A stretch of 64,000 bases of DNA, taken from positions 1 through 64,000 of the forward strand of contig NZ_WVIC01000027.1 of the NCBI RefSeq assembly GCF_009939295.1, read 5' to 3'. Of the stretch, positions 26,256 to 34,701 are shown piece by piece; within the stretch, counting starts at the first letter, position 1; each line of letters starts with the position of its first letter. The notes under the pieces were generated by a model. The model saw nothing but the letters and a program-made list of their open reading frames with translations, was not told the origin of the DNA and made no database searches. The position numbers and the translations under genes were made by a program. Source of the DNA: Petrachloros mirabilis ULC683. Its GTDB lineage: Bacteria; Cyanobacteriota; Cyanobacteriia; Thermosynechococcales; Thermosynechococcaceae.

Positions 26256-27245
26256 TCAATGGCTGGAGCGAATGCCACGTTCGCGAAGCTGATGCAGGAA
26301 ATAGTCTTCTAGGGACTGTCTCATCCGATCAAGCTTCAGGAGGGTGGCATCCATGGCGGCAAGGGCACCATAAAAGCTCGCCAAGTCCTGTCCCTTGCGG
26401 AGTTGCCCGTGCCAGTAGCCACCTTGAAACTCTAAGTCCTCAAGCCAGGGGGTGAGGGCTTCGTGGGTGCCGCCGCTGCCTTTGATCTGGTAGGCATCTG
26501 CTTGCACGCCGAGTAGCTGGTCGAGTGAGCCCTGACAAATCAGCTCGCCTTGAGCCAAAATGGCGATGCGATCGCAGATCACCTCTACATCCGACAGAAC
26601 ATGACTGTTGAAGAAAATAGTCTTGCCCCGCTGCTTCAGAGACAAAATAATTTCCCGGATTTGAAAACGCCCGAGGGGATCTAACCCCGACATAGGCTCA
26701 TCCAGAAACACCAAATCAGGATCGTTGATCAGAGCTTGAGCCATGCCCACCCGCTGCAACATCCCCTTGGAGTATTGGCGCATTTGCTTTTTCTGGGCAG
26801 CTCCACGATCGAGACCCACCAGATCCAGCAGTTCTGGGATGCGCTGGCGCTGCAAGCTGGCCGGAAGTTGGAACAGCCCAGCAATAAATTCTAGAAATTC
26901 CCAGCCCGTGAGATAGTCATAAAAATAAGGATTCTCTGGCAGGTAGCCCAACCGCTGTTTGATGGTGCGATCGCCCAAGGGCTTACCCGCAATAAACCCT
27001 CGACCCGCTGTGGGGCGAATAATCCCCAGCAGCACTTTCAGGAGTGTAGTTTTCCCTGCCCCATTAGGGCCGAGCAAGCCAAAGGTTTCCCCAGGGTAGA
27101 TGGCCAGACTACACTGTTTGAGGGGTGTGATGGTTTTATTGAGCCAGAATCCGGTTCGGTAAGACTTCTGCAAATTCAAAGTTTGAATCACAGGCTGCGG
27201 TGCTGGCTCAGAGGGGTTCATACTTGGATTGGCAACCGGCTCCAT
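26256..27245 (-). CDS. ABC transporter ATP-binding protein (CcmA/GldA/NodI-like exporter type)
   Basis: A 329-residue ATPase: Walker A GPNGAGKTT (about residues 59-67), Q loop YLPENPYFYDYLTGWEFL, a Y-S-K-G-M signature (YSKGMLQR), Walker B LVFLDEPMSGLDP and H loop FFNSHVLSDVE, followed by a roughly 90-residue C-terminal domain of the DUF4162 kind. This type partners with separate membrane subunits of the ABC-2 class. No permease gene is adjacent, so the substrate is unknown; the neighbouring polysaccharide locus uses a Wzx-type flippase and does not obviously need it. Confidence 0.9.
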   Translation of the reverse strand: MEPVANPSMNPSEPAPQPVIQTLNLQKSYRTGFWLNKTITPLKQCSLAIYPGETFGLLGPNGAGKTTLLKVLLGIIRPTAGRGFIAGKPLGDRTIKQRLGYLPENPYFYDYLTGWEFLEFIAGLFQLPASLQRQRIPELLDLVGLDRGAAQKKQMRQYSKGMLQRVGMAQALINDPDLVFLDEPMSGLDPLGRFQIREIILSLKQRGKTIFFNSHVLSDVEVICDRIAILAQGELICQGSLDQLLGVQADAYQIKGSGGTHEALTPWLEDLEFQGGYWHGQLRKGQDLASFYGALAAMDATLLKLDRMRQSLEDYFLHQLRERGIRSSH

Positions 27246-27373
27246 AACCCATACCTAAACGTAGTCCCTCTTATTTTGCCCGATGGCTGTCACTTAGCAA
27301 GCAGCAAGGCTCTTAATTCTGCCTGAACTACAACGGTCTATCTGTGCTGTCTGCCAAAACTGATTGGGGATAT

Positions 27374-28594
27374 ATGCGTAATCCTGTCCTGACGATTTTT
27401 TATCAATACAACCCTTGGCACAGCACGATTGGGGGCATTCAAACCTTTATTTCCACCTTTATTAAATATGCACCCACTGACTTTGAAATTCGCCTAGTGG
27501 GGACAGGCTATGATCCTGACCTTGCCATTGGCCAGTGGCATCCTGGGACTTTTGAAGGTCGAGAGCTGCAATTCATGCCCCTCTTTTGGCTGCCAGAAGA
27601 TAATGTCCGTAAGCTGATTCCCACGTCGGTTAAGTATACGTTGACTTTGATGGGTAAAAACTTAGCTTCCGACTTCATGCATTTTTACCGCATTGAACCC
27701 ACCCTTGCCACTCGCCATTGGTCAGGAGAAAAAACGTTATTTATTCAAAATGACATCCACAAGCAAGTTCTGGCCAAAGAAGGGGACAACGCCATCCTGT
27801 GGCGACGATTCCCCGCAGCTTATTTTGCCCTAGAGCGACAGTTGGTGGGGCAGTTTGATCAAATCTATTCGTGCAACTCAGACTCTGCTGAGCTCTATCG
27901 CCGCCGTTACCCCAACATGGCCGAGCGGGTGAGGTTTCTAAACAATACAGTCGATCAGGATCGGTTCTTTCCAGGGCAGGAGACCGAGCGCCAGCAACTC
28001 CGTCGGGCACTCGCACAGCAATTGGGGTTGCCAGAAGAGACTCAATTCATTTTGTTCGCAGGGCGCTTGCATCCTCAGAAAGATCCGCTGCGATTGGTGG
28101 GTGCGATCGCAGCCCTTAACCACCCCCAAGCTCACCTGCTGATGGCCGGAGAAGGTGAACTCGCCGAGCGCATTCGCCAAGAAATTCAGCGGCTCAACCT
28201 GTCACAGCACATCACCTTGCTAGGGGCCGTCAACCCACCCCGTCTGGCTGAACTGCATCGGCTCAGCCAAGCTTTCGTCTTAACCAGCGCCTACGAAGGC
28301 TTGCCCTTTGCCGCCCTCGAAGCCCTGGCGTCTGGCACCCCTGTCGTCACCACCCCCGCCGGAGAAACCCCGCGACTCCTGACCCCAGACAGTGGCATTG
28401 TCTGTGTCGATCGCACCCCACAGACCATTGCCCAGGCATTGCGTCACGTTTTGCAACATCCAGACCAATACCCAGTCGCCGCTTGTGTGCAGGTGGCTCA
28501 GCCTTTTGGTGCCCAGCAAGTGATCCATGGGGTCTATGCTGATATGCGCGATCGCTGGCAAGCACAAGCCCACAGATCTAGCGCTGAAGGCTGA
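27374..28594 (+). CDS. GT4-family glycosyltransferase
   Basis: A 406-residue cytosolic or membrane-associated glycosyltransferase with the GT-B fold. The N-terminal half contains STIGGIQTFISTFI and the C-terminal half has FAGRLHPQKDPLRLVGAI, GEGELAERI and the donor-binding E-x7-E motif in SAYEGLPFAALEALASGTPVV. The start at ATG 27374 places the first strand (VLTIFYQYNP) near the N-terminus. It is the first gene of the surface polysaccharide region and is separated by 683 bases from the next one. Sugar donor and acceptor cannot be told. Confidence 0.88.
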   Translation: MRNPVLTIFYQYNPWHSTIGGIQTFISTFIKYAPTDFEIRLVGTGYDPDLAIGQWHPGTFEGRELQFMPLFWLPEDNVRKLIPTSVKYTLTLMGKNLASDFMHFYRIEPTLATRHWSGEKTLFIQNDIHKQVLAKEGDNAILWRRFPAAYFALERQLVGQFDQIYSCNSDSAELYRRRYPNMAERVRFLNNTVDQDRFFPGQETERQQLRRALAQQLGLPEETQFILFAGRLHPQKDPLRLVGAIAALNHPQAHLLMAGEGELAERIRQEIQRLNLSQHITLLGAVNPPRLAELHRLSQAFVLTSAYEGLPFAALEALASGTPVVTTPAGETPRLLTPDSGIVCVDRTPQTIAQALRHVLQHPDQYPVAACVQVAQPFGAQQVIHGVYADMRDRWQAQAHRSSAEG

Positions 28595-28687
28595 CGGCTT
28601 CTTAAGATTCCAAAATTGAATGCTGAAGTAATCAAGGGTAGCAAATAAATAAGAAACGCTTTACACTGAGCTAGAGACAGGATGCAG

Positions 28688-28729
28688 ATTACTCTAAAAA
28701 TTGGGATTAATCTCTATTTTTAGAATAAT
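28688..28729. other. AT-rich hairpin in the 28.6-29.3 kb spacer
   Basis: ATTACTCTAAAAAT (28688-28701) and ATTTTTAGAATAAT (28716-28729) form a 14-bp stem with one mismatch and a 14-base loop. It lies 94 bases after the first GT4 gene and could be a bidirectional terminator or a cruciform-prone spacer. The 683-base gap 28595-29277 is AT-rich compared with its surroundings and, apart from this hairpin and repeat copy D, shows no gene. Confidence 0.6.
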
Positions 28730-29052
28730 CTGTCAAACTCCCAGTCTCCCACGATCACAAACCTTGTTAAAAATTATGATTTTATTCAATCAAAATAAAT
28801 CCTATTTCCCCTTGCTAAATTTCCAGGAAAATGATAGGGCTGAGATCATGAAAGTTCTCAAATCCTAATTTTTTGTGAATTCCTCGGCAGACCTCTTTTT
28901 ATGTTGTAGAATAAAAATCAGTATGTTGCCTTGCGCACAGATCCTTCAACTCGGGGGTCTGGTGTGTATTTAGGCAACGGGTTCGAGATCGGGGGGCATC
29001 ACAACAGAAGCCGCAGGAGTGTAGCCATAGATCGGCGTATGCCTGAATCTAT

Positions 29053-29200
29053 CTAAGAGGCGGTTTGAAAAGTTTCTAACGCCTTGCATCCGCCCCTAAA
29101 TCCCCCATTCTGGGGGATTTAAGAGTGATCAAAGCCCTCCAGGGTGGGGGGTTGGGGGCGAATGTAAAGCATGGGAAGACTTTAGAAGACAGCCTCTAAG
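29053..29200 (+). repeat. Repeat D, related core with different ends
   Basis: The core CGCCCCTAAATCCCCCATTCTGGGGGATTTAAG and GGGGGGTTGGGGGCGAATGTAAAG, read in parts, is related to the other dispersed repeats. The ends differ: CTAAGAGGCGGTTTGAAAAG on the left and an imperfect inverted counterpart ACTTTAGAAGACAGCCTC on the right, without the GTGTACAC termini. It lies 78 bases upstream of the second GT4 gene. Confidence 0.6.
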
Positions 29201-29277
29201 GCTCTGACTGCTGACGGCAATTGTGTATTGAGTCAAGAAAGCAATCCTAAGCGCCCACCGATTCGAGATTCCCCTCC

Positions 29278-30450
29278 ATGAAAGTTGCCGTTATTGGAGC
29301 AAAGGGGCTCCCCCCCAAGCAAGGGGGCATTGAGCACTATTGCGCCGAAGTCTATCCACGTATGGCAGCGCAAGGCCACAGCATTGATGTGTTTGCTAGA
29401 GCTTCCTATACAGAATTGCCCTGGTTTTATCGCTATAACCACCAGGGCGTGCAGGTCATAACTCTGCCCTCGCTGCGATTCCGAGGGCTAGACGCCCTGG
29501 CCAACGCGGCCATTGGCTCAACTTTGACCCTCCTGAGTCAATATGATGTAGTTCATTTTCATGCCCTAGGTCCAGCGCTCTGTAGTCTGGTGCCACGCCT
29601 GAAACGACAGACTAAAGTGGTAGTCAGTTGTCAGGGTCTAGACTGGCAACGCAATAAATGGGGACATTGGCCCCGACGCATTATTCGCCTAGGAGAGTTC
29701 ACCGCAGTTCAGTGTGCCCATCGCCTCATTGTGGTGTCTGAAGCGCTTCAATCTTACTTTCTAGACACCTACGGGCGAGACACCGTTTACATTCCCAATG
29801 CCCCCGCCGCCTATGCGGCCTCAGACCCCCAGTTTGGCTATGCCCAGTCCCTGGGGCTGCATCCCGGCAAGTACATCGTATTTGTGGGGCGTTTAGTGCC
29901 CGAAAAGTGCCCTGATCTGTTGATTCAAGCCTTTCATCGGCTTAACCCCCCCGGTTGGAAGCTAGTGTTGGTGGGCGGCAGCAGCGACACCCTCGGCTTC
30001 TATCGTCAACTTCAGCAGTGGTCTAAGCACAATCCTGATATTCTGCTAACGGGCGAGCTACGGGGCAGTCGCTTGGCAGAACTGGTGCGGGGAGCAGGGC
30101 TATTTGTGCTGCCTTCGGATGTTGAAGGGCTACCCCTGGCAATGCTAGAAGCGATGCAAGAGGGGATTCCCATTGTAGCCAGTGATATTCCCCCCCATCG
30201 CCAGTTGTTAGGAGAGGGGCAAGGGGTTCTTTTTGAGAAGGCAAGTTTGGCTGATTGCATGAAAGCCCTTGATTGGGCCATTCAGAATCCTGCGGACATG
30301 CAGGCAATGGCAGCTCTAGCACAGCAGCATGTGCGTGACCAATACACCTGGGATCAGATTACCAACCGTACACTGGATTTATACACCACCTTACTCCGGT
30401 CACGACTGCCCCGACAGGCAAGAATTTCCAGAGAGGTAGGATTTTACTAG
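29278..30450 (+). CDS. GT4-family glycosyltransferase with DUF1972-like N-terminus
   Basis: A 390-residue GT-B glycosyltransferase. The opening MKVAVIGAKGLPPKQGGIEHYCAE is typical of the DUF1972 group used in exopolysaccharide and O-antigen synthesis. Further motifs are VVHFHALGPAL, CQGLDWQRNKWG, FVGRLVPEKCPDLLI and the donor-site motif SDVEGLPLAMLEAMQEGIPIV. It begins a tight run of + strand polysaccharide genes; the next gene follows within 40 bases. The likely job is adding a sugar to the lipid-linked repeat unit. Confidence 0.9.
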   Translation: MKVAVIGAKGLPPKQGGIEHYCAEVYPRMAAQGHSIDVFARASYTELPWFYRYNHQGVQVITLPSLRFRGLDALANAAIGSTLTLLSQYDVVHFHALGPALCSLVPRLKRQTKVVVSCQGLDWQRNKWGHWPRRIIRLGEFTAVQCAHRLIVVSEALQSYFLDTYGRDTVYIPNAPAAYAASDPQFGYAQSLGLHPGKYIVFVGRLVPEKCPDLLIQAFHRLNPPGWKLVLVGGSSDTLGFYRQLQQWSKHNPDILLTGELRGSRLAELVRGAGLFVLPSDVEGLPLAMLEAMQEGIPIVASDIPPHRQLLGEGQGVLFEKASLADCMKALDWAIQNPADMQAMAALAQQHVRDQYTWDQITNRTLDLYTTLLRSRLPRQARISREVGFY

Positions 30451-30487
30451 GTTGAGCAAACCGCACACCATCTCTTGTGAGTTGGCT

Positions 30488-32719
30488 ATGGCTAAGCCCA
30501 AACAGAGCCGCATGGGGGCACTTCTTCGTCCGCTGCAAAGGCGCAAAATTTTGAAGATCCTAGGCCTATTCCTGCTGGTGTGGGTTACTCAGCTCTGCTT
30601 GAGTTCAGGATGTCAACCTCATGCCTCTTTTCAGGTGAGTGCCGCTCAGGTGCAATTCTCGCCACGGTGGGTCAATGTGGATATTGGCGGCGGGGGATAT
30701 GTCACGGGAATCGCGGTGCCTTCGCAAGCGCCAGACGCTCCCTATTTGCGAACCGATATTGGGGGATTTTTTCGCTGGGAGCCGTCTGCTCAGCGTTGGC
30801 AGCCCTTGAGCGATCAGTTCAACCTCGAACAAAAAAATCTCTACGGGGGAGAGGCACTGGCTATCGATCCTCACAACCCTGAAATTGTATACATTGCCGC
30901 CGGGTTGTACTTGTCTTGGGGTTCAGGTGGGTTGTTTAAGTCTACGGATGGGGGGCAAACCTGGGTGCGCTCAGATTTGGCGGTGCCCATGGGGGGCAGT
31001 GAGGCGGGGCGTTGGTCGGGGCAGCGGTTGGCCATCGACCCCTTTGATTCTAATCGGCTATTTTTTGGATCCCGCCAGGACGGGCTGTGGCGATCTGAGG
31101 ATGGGGGCTTGACCTGGCAATCGGTGTCGAGCTTTGCTGTCGAGGCAAATCCAACTTGGGGGGTGTCGGTGGTGGCCTTTGACCCGCAGAGGCGCGATCG
31201 CATCTATGCCAGTGCCTATGAGGATGGGCTATATCAATCTGAAGATGGGGGCGCAACCTGGCAAAAGCTCGGGGGATGTCCCACCGAGATCCTGAAACTG
31301 GCAGTTGCAGCAACGGGTCGCCTCTACATCACGAACAATGCTCGACCTTGGGTGAGTCGCTACCAAGGGGGCACCTGCCAAAACATTACCCCGCCTCACC
31401 CCACCTCAACTGGATTTAATGCCCTAGCGGTGCGGCCAGATCATCCCGAGCAGGTCGCAATTGTGGAGCAGCAGACTGCAAGTCCGTTGATCTTGCGATC
31501 GCAAGACAGCGGTCAAAGCTGGGAGCGCCTTAACTCCCAGGTGCAAAATCGCCTGCCCTGGCTGCCCAACCGCTTCTTTGGCGATCACACCGCCGATCTG
31601 CAATGGGACTCAAACAATCGACTGTGGCTCACCGACTGGTTTAGCATTTGGCGCACCGACCCCCTAGAAGGGCGCACCACAACCTGGCGCAATCTTCCCT
31701 GGGGTCACGAGCAAATTGTCACCTTTAGCATTCTTGCCCCCCCCACCGGTGCCCTCTTGATCAGCGGTATTGCCGACATGGACGGCTTCTACCACCACCG
31801 GCTCGACCAGTTCCCCCAGCGTCGCCTGGGCTATAGTGCCAACCCTCAAGATGCCTTTCAAGATACCTACAGTCTTGCCTACAGTGCCCAACATCCAGAG
31901 TCCTGGGTGCGGGTCGCAGGCGATCGCTGGCGGTCACGCTATGGCGGTGCCACCTCCCAAGATGGCGGCCAAACCTGGCGGCAGTTCCCCACCTTTCCCT
32001 CAGGTGCCATCCCGCAGCGGGTGGCGGTATCGGCCACCCAACCCGATCGCTTTGTGATCACTATCCAGGAAGGAACCGCCTTACGCAGCAGCAATGGCGG
32101 CCAAACCTGGCAAACGGTGACTGGGCTTCCCCCCGGCAACAGTGGCCCCTGGAACTGGACACAACCCCTGGCAGCCGATAGCGTCAATGGCCAGAGCTTT
32201 TACTATTACCATCAAGGCACCCTCTATCGGAGCGACAATGGGGGGCTATCGTTTCAGCCCATCAACACCACCTTGCCAACAGAAGATCGAGTAACCCTGG
32301 TCAGCGTTCCCCACCAAGCCGGAGAACTTTGGCTAGCCTGCGAAAACCATGGCCTTTATCACTCCACCAATGCCGGGCAAAGCTTCACGGCTACTCCAAC
32401 CTTAACCCAGGCGCGATTGTTTGCCCTGGGTCGCCCCTTAGAGGCTGGTCAGGCTCCCGCCCTCTACGCCATGGGCGCTTTAAGTACACAAGAATCTGGT
32501 ATTTTTCTCTCTCTTGACAGTGGCCAAACCTGGCATAACATAAGTGAATCTGACCGTCCCATAGGAACCGACCCCAATGTGATGGCAGCCAGTCAGCAAC
32601 AGTTTGGACTGGTCTTTGTAGGAACCACTGGTCGCGGTATTTTTTATAAACACATTGATCCGGGTACTCTACCGGGTACTCTAGCTCATTCAGACTCTTC
32701 CCTGGTGCACCGCTTATGA
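30488..32719 (+). CDS. Secreted Asp-box beta-propeller protein (GH74/sialidase-like)
   Basis: A predicted 743-residue exported protein. After a basic N-terminus and a hydrophobic helix (ILKILGLFLLVWVTQLCLSSG) come at least nine Asp-box motifs of the form S-x-D-x-G-x-T-W (for example STDGGQTW, SEDGGLTW, SQDGGQTW, SLDSGQTW), which mark tandem beta-propeller blades. The first blade RTDIGGFFRWE and GLYLSWGSGGLFKSTDGG resemble GH74 xyloglucan-hydrolase-like proteins. It may trim or bind the polysaccharide made by this locus. Its stop overlaps the next ATG by four bases (ATGA), so it is coupled to the REC-Wzz gene. An upstream TTG at 30452 could add 12 residues. Confidence 0.75.
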   Translation: MAKPKQSRMGALLRPLQRRKILKILGLFLLVWVTQLCLSSGCQPHASFQVSAAQVQFSPRWVNVDIGGGGYVTGIAVPSQAPDAPYLRTDIGGFFRWEPSAQRWQPLSDQFNLEQKNLYGGEALAIDPHNPEIVYIAAGLYLSWGSGGLFKSTDGGQTWVRSDLAVPMGGSEAGRWSGQRLAIDPFDSNRLFFGSRQDGLWRSEDGGLTWQSVSSFAVEANPTWGVSVVAFDPQRRDRIYASAYEDGLYQSEDGGATWQKLGGCPTEILKLAVAATGRLYITNNARPWVSRYQGGTCQNITPPHPTSTGFNALAVRPDHPEQVAIVEQQTASPLILRSQDSGQSWERLNSQVQNRLPWLPNRFFGDHTADLQWDSNNRLWLTDWFSIWRTDPLEGRTTTWRNLPWGHEQIVTFSILAPPTGALLISGIADMDGFYHHRLDQFPQRRLGYSANPQDAFQDTYSLAYSAQHPESWVRVAGDRWRSRYGGATSQDGGQTWRQFPTFPSGAIPQRVAVSATQPDRFVITIQEGTALRSSNGGQTWQTVTGLPPGNSGPWNWTQPLAADSVNGQSFYYYHQGTLYRSDNGGLSFQPINTTLPTEDRVTLVSVPHQAGELWLACENHGLYHSTNAGQSFTATPTLTQARLFALGRPLEAGQAPALYAMGALSTQESGIFLSLDSGQTWHNISESDRPIGTDPNVMAASQQQFGLVFVGTTGRGIFYKHIDPGTLPGTLAHSDSSLVHRL

Positions 32720-34701
32720 CTCGCATCCTGATTGTCGATGACCAGCGCACGATTCGTGAATGCTTGCGCGCCATGCTAGAGCCTGACCCTGAACTGGTGG
32801 TGGTCGGCACAGCCGGGGATGGTCATACCGCGCTGGAACAGGTTGAGCTACTGCAACCCAATGTGGTGCTGATTGATATGGAAATGCCAGGTCTAGACGG
32901 GGTTCAGGCCACCGAGCTAATTTGCCAGCGATTTCCCGAGGTTAAAATCCTGGTTCTGAGTATGCACGATAGCGATGAATATGTCGCCAAAGCCCTCCAG
33001 GCAGGCGCGACAGGCTATTTACTCAAAAATACCCCAGCCCAGGACTTGCGAGAGGCGATTCGATTTGTAGAGCGCGGCTATGCCCAAATTGCCCCTCAGC
33101 TCTTTGACAAGGTGTTTTCAATTCCAACCGTTTCTAGAGAACCGCTGCCATCATACTCTCCCTTGCCGACAGCGATGGCATCTCATCCGAGGGTTGCGCC
33201 CCTCTCCAATGGCCAGGGCTTCGTGGATCAGGTGCCCAAGGCATTACAGCCAGCGGAACCCCCTTCCCCCCAACCCGCAACCGTTACCCCCCGTCATTGG
33301 AAGGGGTACCTGGGGCTGGGAGTGGGGAGCATGGCCGCCATTTGGCTGCTTTCTTTGGCCTATCTGGGCGCAACCGCTCCGGCCTATCGCAGTCAATGGA
33401 CGATTACATTGCCAGTGGCCAGTTCTTCCGCACGCGTCGATTTACCTGGCATTGGTCAAGCGACGGCTGAATCGAGTTCCCCCTATGGCAACCGGATGTC
33501 CGATCCCAGGGAAAACTATAAAGACCTGATGTTGACAGAAGAGGTGCGCTCTGCCGCCGCCGCCCGCCTCCAGATGCCCTTGGCAGACTTTGGCAGCCCC
33601 AGGGTTCAGGTGCTAGACAATACCACCCTGATGCGCATAGAGATGTCTGGAGAAACCCCTCAAGAAGCTCAAGATAAAGCTTTTGTACTCCATGAAGCCT
33701 TTGAAAATCGCCTAGAGCAATTGCGCCAAGAAGAGGTTGCTCAGCAAAATCGAGCTTTAGAGGCCAGCCTAGCGGGGTCGAGAGAAAAGCTCGAAGAAGC
33801 GCGTCAAAAACTGACCGCTTTCCAAGCCCAGGCAGGGTTAGACTCGGTTGAGCAACTCCGAGATTTATCAGTCAATATTGAGGGGCTCCGCCGACAGCGA
33901 TCGGAGGTAGAAGCACAGTGGCAACAGACAAAAGCCCAGGCACAGCAGCTCTCTCAAGAATTGGGGTTGACAGCTCCAGAGGCCGCAGATGCTTTTGCCC
34001 TGCAAGCAGATGCAACTTTTCAGCAGCATTTAGCGAACTACAGTCGAGCCAGTTCAGAGCTGGTACGTTTGAGTGCAAACTATCAGTCCGATTTTCCCGA
34101 AGTGGTCGATCGCCGCGAGGAACAGCAAGCGGCTCAGTCTGCCCTGTTGAGTCGAGGTCAGACGGTACTGGGGCGTTCGGTTTCCCCCTCAGTCCTGCAA
34201 CAGATGAATCTAATGGCCGGAGAAAGTACGGGAGGGGCTCGGGCTACGTTGTTCCAGGAGCTGGTATCCCTCCAAAATCGAGAGCGCGGTCTTGGGGAGC
34301 AATCTCAGGCATTGGTGCAACAGGTGTCAGAGCTTGAGGGTATGCTCAAAACTCTAGCGCCGCAAAAGGCTGAGCTACAAGCCCTTGAACGGGATGTGCA
34401 AATTGCAGAGGCGGTGTTTTCTTCGACATTGACACGCTTGGATTTGGGTCAAGTCAATGTGTCGGCCTCTTATCCAACGGTGTCGATCATGACGCAACCC
34501 AGTATGCCGGAAGCCCCCAGCGCCCCGAAGACAAAATTGGTTCTTTTGGGGGCAACCTTGGGCTCGCTCTTGACGGGCTTGGGTGCATTTTCTCTGTGGC
34601 GGCGCGATCGCACCTTTACCCCCACGGTGGTGACAGGGGTTCCCCAACTCCCAGCGGCTGCTCCAATTCTGAAGCCCAACCTGTTTTTAGATCAATCCTG
34701 A
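32716..34701 (+). CDS. Fusion of response-regulator receiver and Wzz/GumC-type polysaccharide co-polymerase
   Basis: A 661-residue protein combining two functions. Residues 1-125 are a NarL-class receiver (VDD at 7-9, phospho-acceptor Asp54 in VVLIDMEMPGLDG, Lys in GYLLKNTP) without the usual DNA-binding domain. A proline-rich linker leads to a first membrane span (about 200-220), a large external coiled-coil domain (ENRLEQLRQEEVAQQN, SREKLEEARQKLTAFQAQAG) and a second span (LVLLGATLGSLLTGLGAFSLW) near residue 620, the PCP layout that sets polysaccharide chain length. The tyrosine-kinase domain usual in cyanobacterial GumC-type proteins is absent. It is translationally coupled on both sides (ATGA, TGATG) to genes of the polysaccharide locus. 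Confidence 0.88.
   Translation: MTRILIVDDQRTIRECLRAMLEPDPELVVVGTAGDGHTALEQVELLQPNVVLIDMEMPGLDGVQATELICQRFPEVKILVLSMHDSDEYVAKALQAGATGYLLKNTPAQDLREAIRFVERGYAQIAPQLFDKVFSIPTVSREPLPSYSPLPTAMASHPRVAPLSNGQGFVDQVPKALQPAEPPSPQPATVTPRHWKGYLGLGVGSMAAIWLLSLAYLGATAPAYRSQWTITLPVASSSARVDLPGIGQATAESSSPYGNRMSDPRENYKDLMLTEEVRSAAAARLQMPLADFGSPRVQVLDNTTLMRIEMSGETPQEAQDKAFVLHEAFENRLEQLRQEEVAQQNRALEASLAGSREKLEEARQKLTAFQAQAGLDSVEQLRDLSVNIEGLRRQRSEVEAQWQQTKAQAQQLSQELGLTAPEAADAFALQADATFQQHLANYSRASSELVRLSANYQSDFPEVVDRREEQQAAQSALLSRGQTVLGRSVSPSVLQQMNLMAGESTGGARATLFQELVSLQNRERGLGEQSQALVQQVSELEGMLKTLAPQKAELQALERDVQIAEAVFSSTLTRLDLGQVNVSASYPTVSIMTQPSMPEAPSAPKTKLVLLGATLGSLLTGLGAFSLWRRDRTFTPTVVTGVPQLPAAAPILKPNLFLDQS

Noticed and set aside
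34596-34700. Upstream extension of the polymerase-like gene
   Set aside because: The extra residues overlap the REC-Wzz coding end in another frame and do not resemble a membrane protein start; the TGATG junction is a better start.
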